This document shows positions 7,114 through 15,675 of a stretch of 39,535 bases of DNA, in pieces; the stretch's first letter is position 1; every line of letters starts with the position of its first letter. The notes beneath the pieces are model-generated. The model worked only from the letters and a program-made list of their open reading frames with translations. It was not told the origin of the DNA and did not search any database. The position numbers were made by a program, and so were the translations under genes. The stretch comes from Chloroflexota bacterium (GTDB lineage: Bacteria > Chloroflexota > Dehalococcoidia > UBA2979): NCBI GenBank assembly GCA_002716405.1, contig PBBA01000009.1, forward strand, positions 1 to 39,535. Direction: 5' to 3'.

Positions 7114-8469
7114 TTACACATAATCTGAATTAATTGTCAGAAGTACATAAGCTTCGGCAATCATATTTCGCTTTAACTCTGTGAGATCTTGGCTTTCATC
7201 AGGTCCATGGATGCGACTTATAGGATCGCCAACTCCTGTAATGAGTATTTCGCAATCAGGATAATTATTTTGTATTTCTGCAACTAATGGAATTGTTCCT
7301 CCTAATCCAATTTTACGAGGTACTTTACCCCATGCGTGCTGAACACCTTTTTCATAAGCTAACATTAATTTTCCGGCCTGTTGAGATTCGAAAGGGCTAG
7401 CAGTAGCACCTCTAATTACCTTCACAGATGCACCCCACGGAGGAGATGTAGTGAGATGTGTTTCTAATGCATCCAGTGCTTCAACTGAATTTTGTCCTGG
7501 TGCAATACGCATACTAATTTTTGCACTTGCTTCAGGGACTATAAGATTGATGGCTTCATCCATAGAGGGTGCGTTAATTACTAATACTGAGATTGCAGGT
7601 TGTGACCATGTTCGTGAAATTACATCGCCTGCTCCGATCGTTTCCAATGAAGGTAAAGCACCAGCTTTTTCTAACATTTCACTGTCCTGAATCAGAATTT
7701 CATTTGTTTGGTTACTGACCAACCCTTCAACTGCTACAGTACCATCGTCATTATGCAGAGAAGTAATAATTCTTGATAAAGCCATTAATGCATCAGGTAC
7801 GATTCCACCATATTCTCCCGAATGAACTCCCAGTTCTAAAGTTTTTACTATAATTTCACAATCCACTAATCCACGAAGTGAAGTAGTAATTGCTGGATCA
7901 TCAACTCCCCAATGAGTTGAATCAGCAATAATGACATAATCAGCCTTAAGTAAATTTTTATATTTTGTGAGGAATTGTGCAGCGTGTGGTGAACCTAATT
8001 CTTCCTCACCTTCGATAATTACTTTTACATGACAAGATAAAGTAGAACCATTAGAAAATATGGATTGAAGTGCTCCAAGATGTGTAATTATTCCTGATTT
8101 ATCATCACTTGCACCACGGCCAAAAATTCGATTCTTTCTGATGCTTGTTTCAAACGGCCCAGATGTCCAATTTGATAAATCACCAGTTGGTTGTACATCA
8201 TAATGTGAATATAAAAGAATGGTTGGAGCATTAGGATCCTTGTGTAAAAATTCTGCATATACTGCATCAGGCGCTTCATCGATCTCTAATAATTGAACGT
8301 TAGCTCCTAAATTTTCAAATTGCTGAGCTACGAGGGTTCGACAATTTTCCATCCCTTCGGTATGGGGGCCTTCCAAGCTTATTGATTTTGCCTCGACTAA
8401 CATTGTTAAAACATTGATCAATTGTTCAAATATGGAATCATCAATTTCGATAAATGGATTGTCTGACAT
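7114..8469 (-). CDS. M20 family dipeptidase (CNDP/ArgE-DapE type metallopeptidase)
   Basis: A 451-residue di-zinc hydrolase. Metal-site motifs are SHYDVQP (His89, Asp91), GRGASDDKSG (bridging Asp near 122), EGEEELGS (general base and ligand glutamates near 155-156), IADSTHWG and a C-terminal SRIHGPDE histidine. The GVHSGEYGG segment belongs to the inserted dimerisation (lid) domain. Such enzymes remove C-terminal residues from dipeptides or deacylate amino acids. No signal peptide is seen, so it is cytoplasmic. It is the second gene of a minus-strand pair, 21 bp after the NHL-propeller gene, with a GAGGT ribosome site before the ATG at 8469. Confidence 0.93.
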   Translation of the reverse strand: MSDNPFIEIDDSIFEQLINVLTMLVEAKSISLEGPHTEGMENCRTLVAQQFENLGANVQLLEIDEAPDAVYAEFLHKDPNAPTILLYSHYDVQPTGDLSNWTSGPFETSIRKNRIFGRGASDDKSGIITHLGALQSIFSNGSTLSCHVKVIIEGEEELGSPHAAQFLTKYKNLLKADYVIIADSTHWGVDDPAITTSLRGLVDCEIIVKTLELGVHSGEYGGIVPDALMALSRIITSLHNDDGTVAVEGLVSNQTNEILIQDSEMLEKAGALPSLETIGAGDVISRTWSQPAISVLVINAPSMDEAINLIVPEASAKISMRIAPGQNSVEALDALETHLTTSPPWGASVKVIRGATASPFESQQAGKLMLAYEKGVQHAWGKVPRKIGLGGTIPLVAEIQNNYPDCEILITGVGDPISRIHGPDESQDLTELKRNMIAEAYVLLTINSDYV

Positions 8470-8490
8470 GTCTACCTCAACAATATTGCA

Positions 8491-9444
8491 CTACGCATTC
8501 ACGCGTATCAATTTCGTGAATGACTTTACCTCTTGTGGTGGATTAAGGTGGCGACCATATATTGTATAGGATACCTCTCCTACATAAATATCTAAATTAG
8601 AATCGACAGCAATCCCATGTGGTGCAATAAAATAGCCTGCGGAAGTACCTTCATTAGATTCCCCTACAATCGCCAATCGTTCTCCTTCTTGATTATAGAT
8701 ACTTACTCGATGACCAAGATCTGGCGCACCTTCCATACCATCAATTGATTTAAGTTCACCTATATAGATATTCCTGTCTGGTCCAAAAGTCAGACCATCT
8801 GGTCGATGTATATTATTCCACATAGTTATAAAATTACCGTTTTCGTCAAAAATCTGTACACGATGTGATTCACGGTCCGCTATGTAAATGCGATTCTCTT
8901 CGTCTATCGCAAGATTGTGCGGACGTATAAACTGCCCTGCATCGATACCTGATGTTCCCCATGACAGCACATGTTCTCCAGATGAAGTGAAACGGTGTAC
9001 TTGAGAATTACCGTACCCATCAGTGATATAAATGTCTCCATTCACAGGAGATAATATTGCATGCGTTGGTCTATTGAAAGGTTTGCCACTCCATATAGGA
9101 GCTGGTTCAAACGGAGTCCCTATTGTTTGTAATAATTCTCCCGTGCGCGACCAACGAGTAATGGTGTGTGCGCCATCATCTACGCATAATAATTCTTGTT
9201 CAGGTGTGATAGAAATCCCATGCGTTCTTTCTGAAAAATTACCATTACCAAACGATCGAATAAATTCACCGTCACGTGTAAAAACAATAACAGGATGTTC
9301 TGGATTTCTAGTTAACAAAAAAACATTATCATCAGCATCAACCGCAACACCTGGAGTTTCTTTTAATATAATGCCGTCTGGCAACTGTGCCCATTCAATT
9401 GTTGCTTCATATTGATAGTTACCTTTTCCGATTAAATTACCCAT
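8491..9444 (-). CDS. NHL-repeat beta-propeller protein (peptidyl-alpha-hydroxyglycine amidating-lyase-like)
   Basis: 317 residues made almost wholly of six NHL-type blades. Recurrent phrases are GVAVDADDNVFLLTR, VIVFTRDGEFIRSFG, HGISITPEQELLCVDDG, FNRPTHAILSPVNGDIYITDGYGNSQVHRF, IRPHNLAIDEENRIYIADRESHRVQIFDENG and FIAPHGIAVDSNLDIYVGE. This matches bacterial proteins annotated as amidating lyase (PAL), whose animal counterpart splits peptidyl-alpha-hydroxyglycine into an amidated peptide and glyoxylate. Whether this one is a lyase or simply a propeller lactonase or binding protein is open. No signal peptide is present. AGGAGGG lies 4 nt before the ATG. It is the first gene of the pair with the M20 dipeptidase and is divergent from the MFS gene. 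Confidence 0.82.
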   Translation of the reverse strand: MGNLIGKGNYQYEATIEWAQLPDGIILKETPGVAVDADDNVFLLTRNPEHPVIVFTRDGEFIRSFGNGNFSERTHGISITPEQELLCVDDGAHTITRWSRTGELLQTIGTPFEPAPIWSGKPFNRPTHAILSPVNGDIYITDGYGNSQVHRFTSSGEHVLSWGTSGIDAGQFIRPHNLAIDEENRIYIADRESHRVQIFDENGNFITMWNNIHRPDGLTFGPDRNIYIGELKSIDGMEGAPDLGHRVSIYNQEGERLAIVGESNEGTSAGYFIAPHGIAVDSNLDIYVGEVSYTIYGRHLNPPQEVKSFTKLIRVNA

Positions 9445-9539
9445 ATTCCCTCCTGTCTATTTCTATACTTTATCAATATCGATAGATTTAATTAATGCAA
9501 ATACTAGATCGATACTGCCTGATCGCAGATTGTTAAGAA

Positions 9540-10826
9540 ATGTTATTTCCGGATTTTTTTATTAAGCGCCAACAAGATAACAATTTTTTTTATGGTTGGA
9601 TTATTGTAATAGTTGGTATTTTTGTCGCCTTCAGTAGTGGTCCTGGTCAGTCTTTTGTTTTTTCAGTATTTATTGATTCGATGATCGCTGAAACAGGATT
9701 TTCCCGTTCTGCTATATCAACCTTATATTTGTTAAGTACAGCTATCAGTGCAGTCATGGTTGCAATAGTTAGCCGTTTAGCTGATCGATGGGGTGCGAGA
9801 TCTAACTTAATCCTCATTGGAATAGTCTTTGGGATTTCATGTTTTAGCATGGCATTATCTTCAGGAATCATCGCTTTCTATTTGTCATTTGCAGCTTTAC
9901 GTGCACTTGGTCAAGGTTCATTGACAGTTAATGCAACATTGCTTGTTAATCAGTGGTTCGTCGAAAAACGCGGTCGTGCGATTGCTATTATGGGATTAGG
10001 ATTTCCGCTTTCAAATGCAATTTTACCTTATTTAAGTCGTGTATTGATTGATTCTTTCGGGTGGAGAGAAGCATATGGCATACTTGGTATTTTAGTCATG
10101 ATTCTAATAATACCTCCAGCTTTCTTCCTTTTACGTAATTACCCAGAAGATTTAGGTCTATTCCCTGATGGCAATAATACTCCTCCAGAAATAGAAAAGA
10201 ATAATAATATACAACACGTTACTCAAGAACGACGTGTCTTAACATCTAAAAATTTTTGGCTACTTGCATTACCTCTTGCTACTCCTGGGCTTGTTGTAAC
10301 AGCACTTATTTTTCACCAAACTTCGATTTTTGAAACAAATGGTTTGAGTGCAATTACTGCGGCGGCAATTTTTATTGTTTTTGCGTGTAGTTCTGCAATT
10401 ACATCTATGATCGCAGGTTTTTTTGTAGAACGTATAGGCCCTGTCGTTTTATTTGGTTTTTCTATGATAGTTTTGTGCTGCGTTTGCCTATTTGCACTTA
10501 TTGCTGATTCGATATTACTAGCCATAATTTATGCTGCGTTAATGGGAATAAGTGGTGGTTCACAACGTATTGTGCAGGGAATAATTTGGGCTAATTATTA
10601 TGGACGCTTTGGATTAGGTAAGGTTCAAGGATCTGCAATGATGATTGGTATCACTGGTGCTGCAATTGGGCCATTACCTCTAGCACTTATTTTTGACTTG
10701 AATGGAAATTATACATGGGGAATTTTGCTGTTAGCGCTACTCACAATTATTGCATTTTTTAGTATTGTGGTGTTTCGTCCTGAAAAAGGGCTAGAAGTAA
10801 GAATGCCTAATGCTAATCTAAACTGA
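9540..10826 (+). CDS. MFS transporter, monocarboxylate/oxalate-formate antiporter-like
   Basis: 428 residues with about 12 hydrophobic helices. The N-terminal FYGWIIVIVGIFVAF and FSRSAISTLY, and LADRWGARSNLILIG (MFS motif A position between helices 2 and 3), place it with the OFA/monocarboxylate-type MFS carriers. A cytoplasmic loop at ~residues 210-230 separates the two six-helix halves. It probably moves a small organic acid or a degradation product across the inner membrane; direction and substrate are unknown. It precedes an SDR by 39 bp on the same strand, consistent with a transporter-plus-dehydrogenase unit. Confidence 0.9.
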   Translation: MLFPDFFIKRQQDNNFFYGWIIVIVGIFVAFSSGPGQSFVFSVFIDSMIAETGFSRSAISTLYLLSTAISAVMVAIVSRLADRWGARSNLILIGIVFGISCFSMALSSGIIAFYLSFAALRALGQGSLTVNATLLVNQWFVEKRGRAIAIMGLGFPLSNAILPYLSRVLIDSFGWREAYGILGILVMILIIPPAFFLLRNYPEDLGLFPDGNNTPPEIEKNNNIQHVTQERRVLTSKNFWLLALPLATPGLVVTALIFHQTSIFETNGLSAITAAAIFIVFACSSAITSMIAGFFVERIGPVVLFGFSMIVLCCVCLFALIADSILLAIIYAALMGISGGSQRIVQGIIWANYYGRFGLGKVQGSAMMIGITGAAIGPLPLALIFDLNGNYTWGILLLALLTIIAFFSIVVFRPEKGLEVRMPNANLN

Positions 10827-10865
10827 TACACTGACGATATCAAATCACAATGAGATGAGGGCGAA

Positions 10866-11663
10866 ATGAGTTTAGATGGACAAGTAGCAATTGTACTAGG
10901 TGCTAGTCGTGGGATTGGCGCAGACATCGCTAAACATCTCGCAAAAAATGGCGCTAAAGTAGCTGTTGCAGCAAGGACTGAAACCGTTAACGATCCTCGC
11001 TTGCCTGGAACTATACATTCTGTAACTACAGAAATACAAGAAGCTGGTGGTATTGCTAAAGCTGTTGTGTTGAATATGCGTGATCCAGAAAGTATTCAAG
11101 ATGGCATTGATGCGACTGTTGCCGAATGGGGACGCCTTGATATTGTTGTGAATAATGCAGCGGTTCATGTGCATGGTGCTCTAGAACATGTTCAACCTCG
11201 ACATGTACAACTTGCGATCGATGTTAATTTTTTAGGACCTTTTTGGGCTATGAGATCAGCAGTTCCACATTTACGTGCTTCTGGTGGTGGCCATATTATT
11301 AACCTCTCTTCACGAGGCGCACTATTTCCAGGGGTTGGACCATATGATACATCTATTGAACGGCGTGGTGATGATATTTTATATGGTCCGATCAAGGCAG
11401 GTATAGAACATCTGACTCAAGGCCAAGCTCGTGATTTACAAGATGAAAATATTGCAGTTAATGTATTGTCCCCCGAAGGTAGGATTTTGACACCTGGAAG
11501 TTTGTATCCTGAACAAGATCGTGAAAATCCATCTATGGATTTTGAAGCTGCCGATAAAATGGGATTAGCTACTGTGTGGATATGTGAACAAAACCCAAAA
11601 GAATTGACAGGAAATATCCTTTATGACGAAAAATTGTGTGCTGAACAATCTTTGTCAGTATAA
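10866..11663 (+). CDS. SDR family oxidoreductase with an enlarged active-site loop
   Basis: 265 residues. The dinucleotide-binding GASRGIG is at 12-18, NNAA at ~96-99, the active-site Ser at 148/149 (INLSSRG) and a YxxxK pair at Tyr173-Lys177 (YGPIK). In classical SDRs the Ser-Tyr distance is about 13 residues; here it is ~24 because a charged segment (DTSIERRGDD) is inserted. A second Tyr at 160 lacks the +4 Lys. It is probably an NAD(P)-dependent alcohol or hydroxyacyl dehydrogenase with unusual substrate specificity. A GAGG ribosome site precedes the ATG. It follows the MFS gene and converges, with a 24-bp gap, on a second SDR. Confidence 0.88.
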   Translation: MSLDGQVAIVLGASRGIGADIAKHLAKNGAKVAVAARTETVNDPRLPGTIHSVTTEIQEAGGIAKAVVLNMRDPESIQDGIDATVAEWGRLDIVVNNAAVHVHGALEHVQPRHVQLAIDVNFLGPFWAMRSAVPHLRASGGGHIINLSSRGALFPGVGPYDTSIERRGDDILYGPIKAGIEHLTQGQARDLQDENIAVNVLSPEGRILTPGSLYPEQDRENPSMDFEAADKMGLATVWICEQNPKELTGNILYDEKLCAEQSLSV

Positions 11664-11687
11664 TTTTTTAAATCTGCTAATTAGAAT

Positions 11688-12437
11688 TTATTGAGCTATA
11701 TATCCTCCGTCAATCACGAGCTCTGTACCTGTAATAAACGATGCTTCGTCCGATGCTAAAAATAGAACCCCATAGGCGACTTCTATTGATTCTCCACTTC
11801 TCCTCAAAGGTGTCTGTGATACATAATCGTCGCGTTTGCTACCTACACCATGATTCGATGAAACCATCGGAGGCATAAAACCAGGATGTACAGTGTTTAC
11901 ACGCACTCCGTACGGTCCATACTTTACTGCCATGGCTTTACTGAAAATTCTTACGGCTCCTTTGGATGCATGATATGCAGGATGGCCATATTCTCCACCA
12001 ACAAATCCCATTATTGAAGAAATGTTTACTATAGATCCATGACCTTGAGTTTTCATAATTTCAGCCGCAGTTTTAGTACCTAAAAAGACTCCAGTTGCAT
12101 TAACATTCATGATCGTGTGCCAATCATCGGTACTTAATATATCTGAAGTGAAAGTACTACTGAGGCCGGCGTTATTGACTAATATGTCAAGTGTGCCATA
12201 TTTATTAATCACATCGGAAATCATTGATTGCCAATTTTCTTCACTTGAAACATCACAGAATTCAAACTGCACATTCCCACCAGCTTTTGAGATTTCATCC
12301 TCAAGATGTTTACCTGATTCCGAATCTATGTCCGCTAAGACAACATTTGCACCTTCACTCGCAAATAATTTTGCGTCAGAAGCCCCCATACCATTGCCTG
12401 CTCCAGTAATTATTGCCGTCTTTCCTTCTAATCGCAT
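11688..12437 (-). CDS. Classical SDR family oxidoreductase (3-oxoacyl-ACP reductase/glucose-1-dehydrogenase-like)
   Basis: 249 residues, the standard size. TGAGNGMG is at 11-18, Asp36/Asp38 (LADID) at the end of beta-2 suggests NAD(H) preference, NNAG is at 88-91, Ser140/141, Tyr155 and Lys159 (YHASKG) form the catalytic set, and the C-terminus is SFITGTELVIDGGY. The reaction is reversible oxidation of a secondary alcohol; the substrate is unknown. A perfect AGGAGG lies before the ATG. It is the second gene of a minus-strand pair, 15 bp after an LLM oxidoreductase, so both may act on the same compound. Confidence 0.93.
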   Translation of the reverse strand: MRLEGKTAIITGAGNGMGASDAKLFASEGANVVLADIDSESGKHLEDEISKAGGNVQFEFCDVSSEENWQSMISDVINKYGTLDILVNNAGLSSTFTSDILSTDDWHTIMNVNATGVFLGTKTAAEIMKTQGHGSIVNISSIMGFVGGEYGHPAYHASKGAVRIFSKAMAVKYGPYGVRVNTVHPGFMPPMVSSNHGVGSKRDDYVSQTPLRRSGESIEVAYGVLFLASDEASFITGTELVIDGGYIAQ

Positions 12438-12452
12438 TACTGCCTCCTAGTA

Positions 12453-13511
12453 TTATGATTTCTCAGTAGAAATTTCTATTACAATATCCATAAATTTGCC
12501 CAAAGCCTCTAAACGTTCATTCAAGTTATTTCCATGTGGATTTGCTCGGAATGAAGTGATACCAGCATCTCGATACATGCGTAAACGTTCACGGATCATT
12601 TGTTTATCACCGATTAAATTCGATCCTGAAACCATTTCGTCTGGAACTCGTGATCGAGCTTCATCATGCTCTCCAGCCAGCCATAATCGTTGAACATCAC
12701 GCGCTTCATCAGCAAATCCTTGCCGACGATAAGCGTCATTATAAAAATTATGCTGCCGCGATCCCATGGCACCAATGCTAAAGGCTAATCCTGACTTTAA
12801 AGTTGTGATAGCCTCATCAACATCTTCTGTAAACCAAATAGTTCCACCTGCTTGTAAATCTAGATCATCTATACTTCTACCTACACTCTGCGCTCCTTCA
12901 CGGATCGGATCGATAAAAAGATCTGCATGTTCGGGTATAAAAGATGTTCCTAACCAGCCATCGGCAATTTCTCCTGTCATGTGAAGATTTTTTGGACCTA
13001 AGGATGCTATGTATATAGGCACATTTTTCGGGGGGGAAGCTCCAGGACGTAATGCTTTCCCTTCACCTGTGGCATTCGTGAGTAATGGAAGTTCATAGAA
13101 TTTACCTTGATAAGTAAGTGTTTCTCCATTAAATATCCGCTTAACTATCTCTATTACTTCACGTGTTCTTGCGATAGGGCGCGCAAAAGGTATTCCATGC
13201 CATCCTTCGATAACTTGTGGTCCACTACTTCCTAACCCTAAGCGAAAACGTCCATTTGACATCGAATCAAGAGCCATTGCTGTCATTGCTACCAATGCTG
13301 GTGTTCGAGTACCTAATTGCATGATGCTGGTACCAAGTTTTATTTTTTCTGTTTTTGCAGCAAGATATGCAAGTGGCGTAACTACGTCATGTGCCCAAGC
13401 TTCTGCGGTCCAAAGGCAGTCGACACCTAATTTTTCTGCTTCTATGACATATGTTGAGACTTCATCCCAATCTGTAATCTCACCACGCCCTAATCCAATT
13501 GTGATCTTCAT
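12453..13511 (-). CDS. LLM class flavin/F420-dependent oxidoreductase
   Basis: 352-residue luciferase-like TIM barrel of the subfamily resembling F420-dependent methylene-tetrahydromethanopterin reductase. Features are the N-terminal MKITIGLGRGEITDW, CLWTAEAWAHDVVTPLAYLAAKTEKIKLGTSI, the RTPALVAM loop, GRFRLGLGSSGPQVIEGWHG and a C-terminal substrate-closing region. FMN or F420 cannot be told apart by eye. It leads the pair with the SDR (15-bp gap). AAGGA is placed 5 nt before the ATG. The divergent gene at 13583 is a multidrug-type exporter sharing the 71-bp upstream gap. Confidence 0.9.
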   Translation of the reverse strand: MKITIGLGRGEITDWDEVSTYVIEAEKLGVDCLWTAEAWAHDVVTPLAYLAAKTEKIKLGTSIMQLGTRTPALVAMTAMALDSMSNGRFRLGLGSSGPQVIEGWHGIPFARPIARTREVIEIVKRIFNGETLTYQGKFYELPLLTNATGEGKALRPGASPPKNVPIYIASLGPKNLHMTGEIADGWLGTSFIPEHADLFIDPIREGAQSVGRSIDDLDLQAGGTIWFTEDVDEAITTLKSGLAFSIGAMGSRQHNFYNDAYRRQGFADEARDVQRLWLAGEHDEARSRVPDEMVSGSNLIGDKQMIRERLRMYRDAGITSFRANPHGNNLNERLEALGKFMDIVIEISTEKS

Positions 13512-13570
13512 TTGGATCCTTTCGAATAAAATGACAATAACAGAACTTCGCCGTGAATCATTTTACACTG

Positions 13571-13576
13571 TAGGCT
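13571..13576 (+). promoter_or_regulatory. Weak -10-like hexamer (TAGGCT) at the leaderless spacing
   Basis: TAGGCT fits TANNNT, ends 6 nt before the ATG at 13583, and no Shine-Dalgarno is present. An alternative -10 is TACACT at 13564-13569. Confidence 0.25.
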
Positions 13577-13582
13577 AGCCCA

Positions 13583-14779
13583 ATGCGTACAGGATCGATC
13601 GGTACTATTGCATTACTCATGGGTTTAATGACTATTGCACCCTTATCTATTGATATGTTCTTACCTTCATTACCTATGATGATCGATGAATTCAATGTTT
13701 CTGCATCGACGATGCAATTGACCGTGACTACTTTTCTTTTAGCTTTTTCAGCATCTCAATTGGTCTTTGGGCCACTCTCGGATCGATTCGGACGCCGACC
13801 GATCATGATATGGGGATTGCTTTTATTTCTTCTCGGAGGGTTTGTTTCATTATTCGCCCAAACAGGGATGATGTTGATTGTAGGCAGGATAATTCAAGGC
13901 TTTGGCGGTGGTGCAGCACCTGTAATTGCTCGTGCAATTGTCCTCGATGTATTTGAAGGAAAACGTGCAGCGAAAATTTTTGCCTATATTACTATTGCTA
14001 CACCGCTTGCGCCCGCAATTGCTCCTATTATAGGAGGCATATTGCAGAGTTTATTTGATTGGCATGCCGTATTTATTACCTTGATAGCAATAGGTATTAT
14101 TTTGATCAGTTTGTACCTTATGCTTTTATCTGAAACTAATAAAAATATTGATCGACTTGCGTTAAATCCAAAAGTTTTAATCAGAAATTATACACGTCTG
14201 GGGACACATCGAATTTTCATTATTAATGTCTTACTCATGGGTTTGATGTTTAGTGCACAACTTGTGTTTATTTCCGGTTCCTCCTTCGTTTTAATTGATG
14301 AATTAGGACTATCTCCACTTCATTTTGGATTTTCTTTCGCCTTTGTTGCCGTAGGAATTATGGGAGGTGCTTATTTATCTAGCCGGATGATGGATAAATA
14401 CACATCGGTCAATGTAGTTGGAGTTGGTGTTCTGACAGCTATGATCGGAAGTTGCTGTATGTTCTTTTTTGCATTAAATAGCGTTACACACGTTTTTGCA
14501 GTTGTACTTCCGATGTTTTTTATATCTGCTGGTTTTGGGGTAAGTAGACCTCCAGTGATGGCGAGTGCGATGTTACCTTTTCGCGATATTGCTGGAATGG
14601 CATCTGCTGGATTAGGATTTTTACAAATGTTGATAGCATCTTTTTATAATATTGCTTTCAGTTCATTTTTTTCTATCGACCAACTGGCATTAGCTGTGGG
14701 TATTTTATTAGCTGTCACAACAGCGTTCATAATATTTACAGTTGACTGTTGGATACATCGAAGCCAGCATGAAAGATAA
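13583..14779 (+). CDS. Bcr/CflA-type MFS drug-resistance exporter
   Basis: 398 residues, 12 predicted helices. The Bcr/CflA signature is strong: LSIDMFLPSLPMM in the first loop, TMQLTVTTFLLAFSASQLVFGPLSDRFGRRP (motif A) and GFGGGAAPVIARAIVLDVFEG after helix 4. The family exports antibiotics or metabolites such as bicyclomycin, chloramphenicol and cysteine in exchange for protons. It opens a long plus-strand series; the crotonase pair starts 30 bp downstream. The gene is divergent from the LLM oxidoreductase. Function as an exporter of a metabolite from the neighbouring pathway is possible but unproven. Confidence 0.92.
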   Translation: MRTGSIGTIALLMGLMTIAPLSIDMFLPSLPMMIDEFNVSASTMQLTVTTFLLAFSASQLVFGPLSDRFGRRPIMIWGLLLFLLGGFVSLFAQTGMMLIVGRIIQGFGGGAAPVIARAIVLDVFEGKRAAKIFAYITIATPLAPAIAPIIGGILQSLFDWHAVFITLIAIGIILISLYLMLLSETNKNIDRLALNPKVLIRNYTRLGTHRIFIINVLLMGLMFSAQLVFISGSSFVLIDELGLSPLHFGFSFAFVAVGIMGGAYLSSRMMDKYTSVNVVGVGVLTAMIGSCCMFFFALNSVTHVFAVVLPMFFISAGFGVSRPPVMASAMLPFRDIAGMASAGLGFLQMLIASFYNIAFSSFFSIDQLALAVGILLAVTTAFIIFTVDCWIHRSQHER

Positions 14780-14809
14780 TATATTTTTGATTTTTTGGGA
14801 GAGTGAAAC

Positions 14810-15613
14810 ATGGCGTATGAAACTATTGATTGGCAACAAAATGGAAGTGTTGTCATCGCAACATTAAATAGACCCGAGTCCTTAAATGCTATTAACCAAA
14901 AAATGGACCATGAATTAATAGATGTGCTTGATCGCTTACGTAATGATAATTCCATCCGGGTTATGGTTCTTACTGGTGCTGGTCGCGCTTTCTGTGCAGG
15001 TGACGACATAAAAGAACGTGATGCTGGAGAAAATGAAAATGAATTGAGTAGAGATTTATCAGGTCCAGGATCTGTCTTAACGAATAATTATTTAAGCCTA
15101 TGGAATAATGTTGATACTGGAAAACCTATAATAGCTGCTGTTAATGGATATGCTTTAGGTGGTGGTCTGGAACTCGCTTTGGCATGTGATATTCGTATTG
15201 CGACTACAAATGCATCTTTCGGAACTCCCGAAATCACGTTAGGATTTTTTCCTGGTGGAGGGGCTCCACTTCGTCTTCCGCGAATTTTACCTGGGTCAAT
15301 CGCCATGGAAATGTTACTTACAGGTGATCGTTTTGATGCAGAAACTGCCTACAGATGGGGATTGATAAGCCATCTTGTTGAGCAAGATGAATTATTAGAC
15401 AAGGCAACAAGTATTGCTGAACGTATTGCAAGTCATGCACCATTAGCTGTTCGTGCAGTGCGTGAACTTGCCTACGGAACAAATGATATGACATTAAGCC
15501 AAGTACAACGTATGAGTGCATTTTCTAGATGGATCATCCAACAAACCGATGATGCACAAGAAGGCCCTCGTGCCTTTGTTGAAAAACGACAAGCTGAATA
15601 TCATGGACGATAA
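14810..15613 (+). CDS. Enoyl-CoA hydratase family protein, copy 1 of a tandem pair
   Basis: 267-residue crotonase. Landmarks are RPESLNAIN, the oxyanion loop FCAGDDIKERD (62-72), GYALGGGLELALACDIRIA with Glu121, and FGTPEITLGFFPGGG with Glu141, so both catalytic glutamates are kept. The FFPGGGAPLRLPR stretch replaces the usual G-GGTQRL. The last 164 residues differ from the next gene at only nine positions, whereas residues 73-101, next to the acyl pocket, differ strongly. GGGAG lies 8 nt upstream of the ATG. It probably hydrates or isomerises an unsaturated acyl-CoA; the acyl group is unknown. Confidence 0.93.
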   Translation: MAYETIDWQQNGSVVIATLNRPESLNAINQKMDHELIDVLDRLRNDNSIRVMVLTGAGRAFCAGDDIKERDAGENENELSRDLSGPGSVLTNNYLSLWNNVDTGKPIIAAVNGYALGGGLELALACDIRIATTNASFGTPEITLGFFPGGGAPLRLPRILPGSIAMEMLLTGDRFDAETAYRWGLISHLVEQDELLDKATSIAERIASHAPLAVRAVRELAYGTNDMTLSQVQRMSAFSRWIIQQTDDAQEGPRAFVEKRQAEYHGR

Positions 15614-15675
15614 TCTTATTTAACAGAAGAAATAAAAACTGTACTATAAATAATATGCTTAAGGGAGATGTTTAT

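Noticed and set aside
9445-9539. Two ATCGAT copies in the divergent gap before the MFS gene as an operator
   Set aside because: Short self-complementary hexamers are common in AT-rich DNA and the extended arms do not match.
11664-11687. T-run after the SDR stop as an intrinsic terminator
   Set aside because: No hairpin precedes the T-run.
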